From: Sulfurospirillum sp. UBA6790
GTDB lineage: Bacteria; Campylobacterota; Campylobacteria; Campylobacterales; Sulfurospirillaceae
Assembly (NCBI GenBank): GCA_002452855.1
Contig: DKFS01000044.1
Coordinates: forward strand, 696 to 15,104
Length of the DNA stretch: 14,409 nt
Direction of reading: 5' to 3'
The first letter of the stretch is position 1. Each line of letters begins with the position of its first letter. This document shows, in pieces, positions 7,828 to 14,094 of the stretch. Position numbers and translations under genes: made by a program. Below the pieces are notes generated by a model that did not search any database, was not told the origin of the DNA, and was given only the letters and a program-made list of their open reading frames with translations.

Positions 7828-8496
7828 ATGAAAATTTTATTGTTGGAAGATGATTACAACTATAATGAAAGTATCAAAGAGTATTTAGAGCTCTTGGGAT
7901 ACGAAGTCGATGCCTTTTTTGATGGAGAGAGTGCGCTGGATGCTATTATGCAAAAGTGTTATTATCTTTTCTTATTGGATGTTAAAGTGCCCAAACTCAA
8001 TGGGCACGAACTCATCAAGTATATTAAAGAGGCCAATATTACAACGCCGATTATTATCACGACGTCATTAGTTGATATTGATAATATTGCCATCGGGTAT
8101 GAGCTGGGTTGTAATGATTATTTGAAAAAGCCTTTTGAACTTAAAGAGTTGGAACTCCGTGTTAAAGAGTTGATTAAAAAGCATTATCAAACGTCTATGG
8201 AAGGTGCATTTAAACTCAGTTGCGGTTGCTTATTTAATTTTGAAACAGGCGAACTCAAAAAGGCAGATGAAAATATCATCTTAACCTCCAAAGAGCAAGA
8301 ATTGGTACGATTTTTGATACGCCGAAAAAATACATTTTGTGATATTGAGATGATTCGTGAGAATGTTTGGGAAGGTAAAGAGATTAGCTATGCCGATATC
8401 AGGATGTACATACGAAAAATCAGACTCAAAGTAGGCGAAGAGGATTTCATCAAATCTTCACGTGGGCTCGGGTATAAGATTGATGTTATCGCTTAA
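7828..8496 (+). CDS. OmpR/PhoB-family response regulator
   Basis: 222 residues. The receiver domain (about 1-118) has the acidic pair D8/D9, the phosphoacceptor D51 (LLDV), a TTS switch threonine and the LKKPF lysine. A winged-helix DNA-binding domain covers about 128-220, with TSKEQELVRFLIRRKN, YADIRMYIRKIRLKVG and SRGLGYKI. A strong ribosome site (AAGGAAAGG) precedes the ATG. Its 3' end overlaps the histidine kinase gene, its probable partner. Being encoded directly behind the reductase subunits, it most likely controls this operon. No target site is proven; the palindrome at 1132 is one candidate. Confidence 0.92.
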   Translation: MKILLLEDDYNYNESIKEYLELLGYEVDAFFDGESALDAIMQKCYYLFLLDVKVPKLNGHELIKYIKEANITTPIIITTSLVDIDNIAIGYELGCNDYLKKPFELKELELRVKELIKKHYQTSMEGAFKLSCGCLFNFETGELKKADENIILTSKEQELVRFLIRRKNTFCDIEMIRENVWEGKEISYADIRMYIRKIRLKVGEEDFIKSSRGLGYKIDVIA

Positions 8497-9667
8497 TCCT
8501 CTTCGTTCCGTATTAGCCTATACTTTAATTGTCATGGCACTGTTTTGCGTGCCAAGTTATTTTGCGATTCAAAGTACGATTACCGAAGAGAAGTATAAAG
8601 CCTCTCAAGAGCTTTTTGAATGGGTCGATGCGCATGAAAAAAGTATTTTTTCCAAAGAAGAGTTTGATATTCCCCGCAGTGTGAGGTTTCATCTTAATAT
8701 CTATGATAATCAGCATACCCTTTTATACGAAGGAATTGAACATCATTTAGAAAAATTATATTTTAAAGTCTTGGTGGTTTACCCTTATTTGTATTATCAA
8801 AAAGAGGTTAAAACAAACGATAACCGTCTTTTTTATATTGTGGTGCAAGTAAGACTCAATTACGCAAAAATTATTTTTGTGACAACAATGCTGTTTTTTA
8901 TTGTCCTTTTTCTCGTTTATTTGATGAGTAATGTTTTTGTCAATTCAAGCATCTATCCTTATAAAAAAATGCAACGATATATGAATGATTTTTTTAATGA
9001 TTCCATGCATGAGCTCAAAACGCCATTGGGAGTTATCAACATCAATGTGGAATTGCTTTCTCATTATGTGACCTCTTCCAAACATCTTCAACGCATTAAA
9101 GCTGCGACCAAACAGATGCAAATGACGTATGAAGATGTGGAGTATTATATTAAGCATAACAAAGTGATGTATGCTAAAGAGCCTATCAATCTCTCAGAAT
9201 ATTTAGGATTGCGGGTCTCATTTTTTGAGGATATTGCCATTTCAAAAGCCATTACACTGCAATCTTATATTGAAGAAAATATGCAGGTTTACGTAAACAA
9301 AGTGGAATTACAACGCATTATTGACAATACGCTTTCCAATGCGATTAAGTACTCTTATTTTCAAGGCATTGTGGAAATATCGCTTAAACAAAAAGATGAG
9401 AGTAGCTGTGTGTTGAGTTTTATCGACCATGGGCAAGGAATTAAAGATTTGTATAAAGTATTTGAACGGTTTGAACGAGAAGATGGAGTTCAAGGAGGAT
9501 TTGGTTTGGGATTAAACATTGTGCAAAATATTTGCAATAAAAATGATATTGATATTGACATAGAGTCATATGAAGACAAAGGGTCACGGTTTACGTATAT
9601 TTTCAAGTTGGATAAAAAAAAGCTTTTAGATAACGTTGAAAATGACCAAGAAGAAGGTGCGCAATGA
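8483..9667 (+). CDS. Membrane sensor histidine kinase
   Basis: 394 residues from the ATG at 8483. A GTG at 8462 would add seven residues but lacks a ribosome site. TM1 is at about residues 8-28 and TM2 at about 131-153, enclosing a periplasmic loop of about 100 residues that matches no sensor domain I recognise. The phosphoacceptor box is MHELKTP with H176. The ATPase domain has an N box (IIDNTLSNAIKYS), a G1 box (DHGQGIKD), an F box (VFERFER) and a G2 box (GGFGLGLNIV), so it should be active. No HAMP domain is evident; the short linker after TM2 reads YPYKKMQRYMNDFF. It overlaps the response regulator by 14 bases and the next gene by ATGA, so all three should be made together. The periplasmic loop may receive its signal from the dCache protein encoded next. 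Confidence 0.9.
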   Translation: MLSLNPLRSVLAYTLIVMALFCVPSYFAIQSTITEEKYKASQELFEWVDAHEKSIFSKEEFDIPRSVRFHLNIYDNQHTLLYEGIEHHLEKLYFKVLVVYPYLYYQKEVKTNDNRLFYIVVQVRLNYAKIIFVTTMLFFIVLFLVYLMSNVFVNSSIYPYKKMQRYMNDFFNDSMHELKTPLGVININVELLSHYVTSSKHLQRIKAATKQMQMTYEDVEYYIKHNKVMYAKEPINLSEYLGLRVSFFEDIAISKAITLQSYIEENMQVYVNKVELQRIIDNTLSNAIKYSYFQGIVEISLKQKDESSCVLSFIDHGQGIKDLYKVFERFEREDGVQGGFGLGLNIVQNICNKNDIDIDIESYEDKGSRFTYIFKLDKKKLLDNVENDQEEGAQ

Positions 9668-10512
9668 AAGAGAGACGTTTTTTCTTTAGTGCAGTCATCA
9701 TGCTCTCTTTTGGGCTTATTATCCTGTTTTTGTACAATAAATCAATTTCATTTGAAGAAGAAGAAACCCTTAAAAAGCAGATGGATGCTTTATTGCTAAC
9801 GTTACACAATAAAATTGAAGAGACGACGCGCGTTTCGCTTGCAAGTTCGGTTATTTTAGCCAAAAGCCCTTATGTGGTTGATTGTTTGGGAAAACAAGAT
9901 CGGGCATTGTGCGTGGATTATCTTTTAAGTATCAAAAACGCGATGGCACTTGCTAATGTCTTTGAAAATGCACGGTTGCACTTGCATACAAAAGAGTTTA
10001 AAAGTTTTATGCGTTTGTGGGATTATCATAATCAGAGCAATGATGACTTAAGCGGTTTTCGTCATGCCCTTGAAAAAGTAAAAAGCACTAAACATCCTAT
10101 TAAAGGGATTGAGATAGGTCGCCATGGCATGTTTATGCGTGCGATTTCGCCTGTGTTTGATAAAGAGACGTATCTAGGTACGATTGAAACGGTTGTTGAT
10201 TTTAAGGCACTGAGTACCTATTTTGAAAAAGACGGAGTTGTGTTATATGTTTTGATGAAAAATGAATACCGCACGATAGCCAATGCTTTTCAATATGACC
10301 CGAAGCTGATGTTGGATAACTATACGATTATCAACCAGAAAATCAATGGGCTTCATTTTATCAAAGAGATTAATTTTCAAGGTACGGGGTATCTTAAGCG
10401 AGGGGATCAGTATGTCTTATACACGCCTATTATTGATATTAACGGCGAGCACATTGGATTTTTTGTATTAACATGGAGCGAAAGCCTCTCTTTAGCCTCT
10501 TTTAAAGGCTAA
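9664..10512 (+). CDS. Membrane-anchored periplasmic dCache_3-like sensor protein without output domain
   Basis: 282 residues with one N-terminal hydrophobic helix (about 7-24) and no second membrane segment, so the rest should lie in the periplasm. The body resembles the double Cache domain type 3: LHLHTKEFKSFMRLWD (105-120), DLSGFRHAL, the ligand-pocket-like GIEIGRHGMFMRAISPVFD (from 148), and a second lobe ending GEHIGFFVLTW. In chemoreceptors and kinases such a domain precedes a transmembrane helix and a signalling domain. Here the protein simply ends. AAGG 6 bases before the ATG and the ATGA overlap with the kinase gene argue for translational coupling. The most likely role is an accessory ligand-binding component that talks to the kinase. 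The domain call is from motif memory and needs a profile search; the lack of an output domain is read directly. Confidence 0.8.
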   Translation: MKERRFFFSAVIMLSFGLIILFLYNKSISFEEEETLKKQMDALLLTLHNKIEETTRVSLASSVILAKSPYVVDCLGKQDRALCVDYLLSIKNAMALANVFENARLHLHTKEFKSFMRLWDYHNQSNDDLSGFRHALEKVKSTKHPIKGIEIGRHGMFMRAISPVFDKETYLGTIETVVDFKALSTYFEKDGVVLYVLMKNEYRTIANAFQYDPKLMLDNYTIINQKINGLHFIKEINFQGTGYLKRGDQYVLYTPIIDINGEHIGFFVLTWSESLSLASFKG

Positions 10513-10523
10513 GGTGCTTTCGC
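10478..10523. terminator. Compound hairpin at the convergent junction, probable bidirectional terminator
   Basis: Two nested inverted repeats: outer arms GCGAAAGC (10478-10485) and GCTTTCGC (10516-10523), inner arms TTAGCCT (10492-10498) and AGGCTAA (10506-10512), with internal loops of 6 and 3 bases and a 7-base apical loop. The stop codons of both convergent genes (10510-10512 on +, 10502-10504 on -) fall inside. No clean T-tract follows on either strand, so it may act as an mRNA 3'-end stabiliser or a weak terminator. Confidence 0.55.
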
Positions 10524-11770
10524 GCTTCATTGCGAATACGGTCCATTCCCATATAAAACTCTTTCATTAACACTAAAAAGAGATAATCGCCAAATTCTGT
10601 GGTGGTGATTTTCTCAGGGTGTTCTTCTATGGCTTTGGCAAAACGCAATAACATCAGCTCTTTGCCTAACGCGCTTTCGATAGGCGTATTAAACATTGTT
10701 TCAAAGTGTTTTTTAGACAAACTTCCATTAAATAAATCAACCATTAAACGATAGTACATTTGGCTATTCGCAGGAAATGTTCGTTGCTTAATAACCGCTG
10801 TTCGTTTTTCTTGAATTAAAGAGTCATAACTATCGAGCGCAAAATCGTTGAGGTAAAGGGTGTCTTTGAGAAAACTAAATGAACCCGAACCCACACCGAC
10901 ATACTCTTCATGGTCAATAATATACTCATCAATAATCACGTTATGCTCTTTAGAAAATGACCAACCGTGACGTGATGGATATATCTCTTTGAGGCTCTCT
11001 TTGATAAGAGAAAAAAAGTTAAATTCATTGGTCATACTAAATTCGCCCAAACTTTTTTTCACACTGTTTTTGACTAACGAAGAGGTCATAAGTGGATAGA
11101 CGCTGGTTTGTTCAGGCGATAATTGTTTTAACAACTCTAAATCACGAATCAACCCTGCCTCTTTTTGGGTTGGAAAATTGAAAATCAAATCAACACTGGT
11201 GATAGGAAGGAGTCCAATCATGGAGGCAATTTTCTCATACACCACTTCGCTTGAGCCAAATTTTTCATAACGACCTAGTTTTTTAAGCAGAGTATCGTCA
11301 AACGTTTGTACTCCAATAGAGAGTCTATCGACAAGTCCTTTGAGTTTTTCAATGGTGTGCGGTTGAATATGGTTGGGGTCTGTCTCGCATGAAACATGCT
11401 CAATTTTGAAGTGTTTTTTAACCAATTCTATGGTTTTGATAAGCTCTTCTTCATCTATTAAAGGCGTACCGCCTCCAATGACCAGATAATCAAACGAATA
11501 GCCCAATGCTTTTACATGTAAAATCTCTTCGCGTAAGCGTTTAAAATAAATCGTTGCCGCCTCTTTGGTATAGGTAAATTTATTGAAAGAGCAATAAGGA
11601 CAAAACATGGAGCAAAAAGGCACATGTATATAAAGTAAATAAGGCTTTGCCTCTGGAGGGGGAGGCAAGCCTAAGGAGGGGTCTGTAACATTGAGATAGT
11701 GTTTCGTGTAGTGGTGCATAAAATAACTTGCAGCGCTTGTGATAATTTTTGATTGTTGATAGCGCATCAT
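10502..11770 (-). CDS. HemN/HemW/HutW-like radical SAM protein
   Basis: 422 residues. YIHVPFC-SMF-C-PY-C gives the radical SAM CxxxCxxC cluster (C53, C57, C60). The residue after the third cysteine is followed by Phe, as in HemW/HutW, rather than the extra Cys of true HemN. GGGTP is at 99-103; CETDPNHI, DRLSIGVQTFDD and VDLIFNFPTQ follow the HemN-superfamily order. About 45 residues precede the core, unlike HemW, which starts almost at the motif, and more like HutW/ChuW heme-utilisation enzymes. Possible roles are heme-related chemistry or heme trafficking; coproporphyrinogen oxidation itself is less likely. Two ATGs are adjacent; the second (11767) is better spaced from AAAGG. The gene reads toward the psr operon and overlaps its last gene tail to tail by 11 bases. 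Confidence 0.85.
   Translation of the reverse strand: MMRYQQSKIITSAASYFMHHYTKHYLNVTDPSLGLPPPPEAKPYLLYIHVPFCSMFCPYCSFNKFTYTKEAATIYFKRLREEILHVKALGYSFDYLVIGGGTPLIDEEELIKTIELVKKHFKIEHVSCETDPNHIQPHTIEKLKGLVDRLSIGVQTFDDTLLKKLGRYEKFGSSEVVYEKIASMIGLLPITSVDLIFNFPTQKEAGLIRDLELLKQLSPEQTSVYPLMTSSLVKNSVKKSLGEFSMTNEFNFFSLIKESLKEIYPSRHGWSFSKEHNVIIDEYIIDHEEYVGVGSGSFSFLKDTLYLNDFALDSYDSLIQEKRTAVIKQRTFPANSQMYYRLMVDLFNGSLSKKHFETMFNTPIESALGKELMLLRFAKAIEEHPEKITTTEFGDYLFLVLMKEFYMGMDRIRNEARKHLSL
11511..11522. repeat. 12-bp palindrome TTTACATGTAAA, copy in the radical SAM gene
   Basis: A perfect copy that extends to a 14-bp palindrome (11510-11523). It lies inside the minus-strand radical SAM gene and spells Leu-His-Val-Lys (residues 84-87), a different reading frame from the copy in the FIST gene. 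Confidence 0.85.
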
Positions 11771-11949
11771 TAACCTTTCTTTATATATAACTTATTTTAA
11801 AATTATAAAAAATAAATGTAATTTTTATGTAAATATTTGGTAACTCGAAAATTATACACATCAAATGTGAGAAAATGAGGGGGATTCTTCACAATCAATC
11901 CACTTTTATGGATAATAATGCTTTAATTCCAAAATAAAAGGAGTATAGC
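11771..11949. promoter_or_regulatory. Divergent AT-rich promoter region
   Basis: 179 bases separate the minus-strand radical SAM gene from the plus-strand exported-protein pair. A TATAAT on the minus strand (11802-11807) is a candidate -10 for the radical SAM gene. On the plus strand, GATAATAAT (near 11911-11919) is a weak candidate. AAAGGAG (11937-11943) is a strong ribosome site 6 bases before the ATG at 11950. A small inverted repeat lies at 11857-11869. No riboswitch or clear Fur box was recognised. Confidence 0.5.
11857..11869. promoter_or_regulatory. Short inverted repeat CACAT-CAA-ATGTG, possible operator
   Basis: A perfect 5-bp dyad with a 3-base centre, placed between the two divergent starts. 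It is short enough to arise by chance in AT-rich DNA, and I cannot name a regulator for it. Confidence 0.25.
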
Positions 11950-12579
11950 ATGAAATTAAAACAAAGCATGATGACTTTTTTAACACTGAGTACACTTTTT
12001 ACATCATCAGCACTGATAGCCTCGGATTTTGATTGGATGGTAAGCTTAAATCTTCGTTCGCATTCTGATCCTTACAGTTATCGCTACGGGTTGATAGATC
12101 GTTTTGGGTATAGAGAATCTGAAGTCATTTTTATTTTAGATAGTGTGAGAGAACCTGCGGATGCGTATATGATTTTTCGTTTGGCTGAATTATCAAACCG
12201 TCCTCCAGAGTATATTTTAGGTTTATACCGTGAGCGACGTTTTGTATACTGGGATGATTATGCTTATTTTTTAGGGATTCGTGATAGGCCGTCCTATCGA
12301 GAACTTCATTATCATCATGATATTGTTTATCGTAAAAAACCACAAGTACGTTATGAAGAACATCATTATGTTGAGCCACAGCATAAAGTGTATCCGGAAA
12401 AGCGTGTGATTGTTGAACCAAGGCAAGAACAACATCCTCAAAGCCATACGGTTACTCAAAAACAGCCTTATCCAACGCAACAAGATAATAGACACATCGC
12501 CCCCGATACAAAGCGAAATGACCAAAAGCATGACTCACACAGAGACGATAGAGACAATAATGATAGAGACAGACATTAA
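11950..12579 (+). CDS. Exported small protein with His/Arg/Asp-rich tail (paralog 1)
   Basis: 209 residues, not a family I can name. A Sec signal peptide (about 1-25, cleavage near LIASDF) is followed by a conserved core: DFDWMVSLNLRS, a repeated-Tyr stretch, and PADAYMIFRLAELSNRPPEYIL. Residues from about 120 are highly polar and rich in His, Arg, Asp, Gln and Tyr (for example HYHHD, EEHHY, HDSHRDD) and end in a low-complexity RDDRDNNDRDRH. The core aligns with the next gene across about 110 residues. The GWG-x2-AKNLGIKPGS part of the paralog has become YWDDYAYFLGIRDRPS here, with the tail expanded. The His-rich tail could bind metal ions in the periplasm, but nothing proves it. It begins behind an excellent ribosome site and is 17 bases from its paralog, so the two are cotranscribed. 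Confidence 0.82.
   Translation: MKLKQSMMTFLTLSTLFTSSALIASDFDWMVSLNLRSHSDPYSYRYGLIDRFGYRESEVIFILDSVREPADAYMIFRLAELSNRPPEYILGLYRERRFVYWDDYAYFLGIRDRPSYRELHYHHDIVYRKKPQVRYEEHHYVEPQHKVYPEKRVIVEPRQEQHPQSHTVTQKQPYPTQQDNRHIAPDTKRNDQKHDSHRDDRDNNDRDRH
12547..12571 (+). repeat. Direct repeat GATAGAGACA, 15-bp period
   Basis: Two exact 10-base copies (12547-12556 and 12562-12571), 15 bases apart and in frame, at the 3' end of the first exported-protein gene. They encode the Asp-Arg-Asp low-complexity tail, so the tail may have grown by short in-frame duplication. Confidence 0.6.
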
Positions 12580-12596
12580 AAAATGAAGGAGCGCGC

Positions 12597-13040
12597 ATGC
12601 GAAAGAAGTTAATAGTGATGATGATGGTTTTAAGTGGGTCTTTTTTAATTGGAGCCGATTTTGATTGGATGGCAACGTTAAATCTTCGTTCAAATATAGA
12701 CCCGCAAACGTATCAATCCCGTCTTGTGTCACGTTTTAATACGCCTCAAACACAGTTAAGTGTTATCATGAAAAGTGTTGGAGCACCTGCGGATGCGTAT
12801 ATGATTTTACGTTTATCAGAAATATCACACAAATCACCGGATTTTGTTCTGAAAGAGTATCAACGCTCTCATGGGCAAGGGTGGGGTGTGATGGCGAAAA
12901 ACTTAGGGATTAAACCAGGTTCCAATGATTTTAAAGCATTAAAAAATGGTCATGACTTACGTGATTTTGATGACAAAGACATTAAACATCAGGATAACGA
13001 TAAGAAGCCAGAGAAAGAACACGGGAAAAAATCACATTAA
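12597..13040 (+). CDS. Exported small protein (paralog 2, conserved core)
   Basis: 147 residues, function unknown. A signal peptide (about 1-20, ending FLIGADF) is followed by DFDWMATLNLRS, the PADAYMILRLSEIS motif and GQGWGVMAKNLGIKPGSNDFKALK, then a short charged tail with several His and Lys (ending EHGKKSH). I recall similar GWG-x-AK-x-LGIKPGS segments in uncharacterised exported bacterial proteins, so this copy looks like the ancestral form and its upstream paralog the diverged one. Several DNA patches are nearly identical between the two genes (for example GATTTTGATTGGATGG and CCTGCGGATGCGTATATGAT), which supports tandem duplication. GAAGGAG lies 5 bases before the ATG. The 3' end forms half of the shared terminator and overlaps the tonB stop by 4 bases. 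Confidence 0.82.
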   Translation: MRKKLIVMMMVLSGSFLIGADFDWMATLNLRSNIDPQTYQSRLVSRFNTPQTQLSVIMKSVGAPADAYMILRLSEISHKSPDFVLKEYQRSHGQGWGVMAKNLGIKPGSNDFKALKNGHDLRDFDDKDIKHQDNDKKPEKEHGKKSH

Positions 13041-13065
13041 AGCAATGAATACTTTAATGTGATTT
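13029..13065. terminator. Perfect 14-bp inverted repeat, bidirectional terminator shared with tonB
   Basis: Arms AAATCACATTAAAG (13029-13042) and CTTTAATGTGATTT (13052-13065) pair without mismatch around a 9-base loop. On the minus strand the stem is followed by T residues (complement of the A-run at 13026-13031), as in an intrinsic terminator, although the stem is AT-rich. On the plus strand the descending arm ends in TTT. Both stop codons (13038-13040 on +, 13037-13039 on -) lie in the left arm, so the last codons of both genes make the structure. Confidence 0.75.
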
Positions 13066-13720
13066 GAAATGTCATATTTGAGGTGAAAAGAGTCTCATCA
13101 GATGTGTAGGGAAAGCTTTGATAAATAGCTTTTTCTGTCGCTTTTGTAAAGATATTTTTTCCCTCTAGGATGACACATGAGATAAGCTCTCCTTTAGGAG
13201 AAATTGTAAATTCGACCAATACATCCCCTTCTATTTGCCCTTTTTGCGCTGCTTTGGGGTAAATTTTATGCGCATTAATGCGTTTGATTAACGCTTCTAA
13301 ATACGCTTTTTGTTTTACATGTAAAGGCTCTTCACTCACCGATGCAGCCGCATTCTCTTCTTCATGAGATACCTCCTCTGACGCGACGATTGACTCGGTT
13401 TTTGAAGCTTCGTCAAAACTTTGGTTGAGAGGTTCTTTTTGCGTAACACGTTTTAGAGTACTACTCTCTTTTATACGCGGCTTTTTGGGGTGAACGTCTG
13501 GCTGAGGTTTCAAAGGCTCCACCTTTTTTTCAAGCTCTTTAACAGAATTCACTGTCTGCGGAACTTCTTTTTTAGGTGGTGCATAAAGTGTCATGGCCAT
13601 GAAAGAAGGTGCGGTGCTTTTTTGTGGTACAAAGCAGTGCATATGTTGGTAAAAAAATGCACATCCAATTAAAACATAAACACTACAAGAGAGGATAAAA
13701 GCGGTGCTATAACGTCTCAT
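13037..13720 (-). CDS. tonB: TonB energy-transducing protein
   Basis: 227 residues with TonB layout. One N-terminal membrane helix covers about residues 7-24. A periplasmic Pro/Lys/Glu-rich spacer follows (about 48-100, for example EPLKPQPDVHPKKP), then a less proline-rich Ser/Glu/Ala stretch. The C-terminal TonB domain starts near residue 140 and contains YPKAAQKGQIEGDVLVEFTISPKGEL. It carries energy from the ExbB-ExbD motor to outer-membrane receptors; no receptor gene is in view. Its ATG overlaps the exbD stop by ATGA, so the two should be translationally coupled. The gene contains one copy of the recurring palindrome and ends in the shared terminator. Confidence 0.93.
   Translation of the reverse strand: MRRYSTAFILSCSVYVLIGCAFFYQHMHCFVPQKSTAPSFMAMTLYAPPKKEVPQTVNSVKELEKKVEPLKPQPDVHPKKPRIKESSTLKRVTQKEPLNQSFDEASKTESIVASEEVSHEEENAAASVSEEPLHVKQKAYLEALIKRINAHKIYPKAAQKGQIEGDVLVEFTISPKGELISCVILEGKNIFTKATEKAIYQSFPYTSDETLFTSNMTFQITLKYSLL
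13314..13325. repeat. 12-bp palindrome TTTACATGTAAA, copy in tonB
   Basis: A perfect copy inside the minus-strand tonB gene, spelling Leu-His-Val-Lys in EEPLHVKQKA just before the C-terminal domain. The reading frame and peptide match the copy in the radical SAM gene, although the proteins are unrelated. Confidence 0.85.
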
Positions 13721-14094
13721 TCTTTTGCCATAATCCCAATATGCTCATAGTGATGCTGTTTCAGCAGGTCTAAAAAAAAGACAAAATGCTCAAAGGCAAT
13801 ACGTTTATCGACATTGATAAGAATAGGCAATGTTGGCTCAAAGTGTGAAAGCTCTGCTTCTATTTCTGTTTTTTCAACGGCTTTATCATTAAAATAGAAC
13901 TGATTGTATGCGTCAATCGTGACAATAAGCTCTTCTTTGGGCGTAAAAGGTTGCGCAGATTTTGCTTGGCTTAAATCCACTGGAATAATTCCCTTCGCCA
14001 CAAAAGAGGCTGTGGTCAAAACAATCACGAGCAGAACAAGCATAATGTCGATAAAAGGCACGACATTGATGGTTTCAAAGCGATGTATTTTCAT
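13717..14094 (-). CDS. exbD: ExbD, TonB-system proton-channel subunit
   Basis: 125 residues, a little under the usual 130-140. A short cytoplasmic N-terminus leads into the single membrane helix NVVPFIDIMLVLLVIVLTTASF. Asp16 there is the proton-carrying aspartate of the ExbD/TolR family. The periplasmic domain includes GIIPVDLSQAK and the LPILINVDKRIAFEHFV strand-helix region. The association with TonB rather than TolA/Pal neighbours supports ExbD over TolR. It overlaps exbB by 20 bases and tonB by 4. Confidence 0.92.
   Translation of the reverse strand: MKIHRFETINVVPFIDIMLVLLVIVLTTASFVAKGIIPVDLSQAKSAQPFTPKEELIVTIDAYNQFYFNDKAVEKTEIEAELSHFEPTLPILINVDKRIAFEHFVFFLDLLKQHHYEHIGIMAKE

Noticed and set aside
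8462..8482. GTG start for the histidine kinase adding seven residues
   Set aside because: No Shine-Dalgarno precedes it; the in-frame ATG at 8483 gives a normal short N-terminus before TM1.
10502..11770. Radical SAM gene as a true oxygen-independent coproporphyrinogen oxidase (hemN)
   Set aside because: It lacks the extra Cys of the HemN CxxxCxxCxC motif, so only a superfamily-level name is justified.
11820..11930. Fur box or sigma-54 promoter in the divergent region
   Set aside because: The DNA is AT-rich and gives partial matches only; no GG-N10-GC spacing and no convincing 19-bp Fur dyad was found.
1132..13325. TTTACATGTAAA copies as a CRISPR-like or IS-derived array
   Set aside because: Copies are isolated, irregularly spaced over 12 kb and mostly inside intact genes, with no spacers and no transposase.
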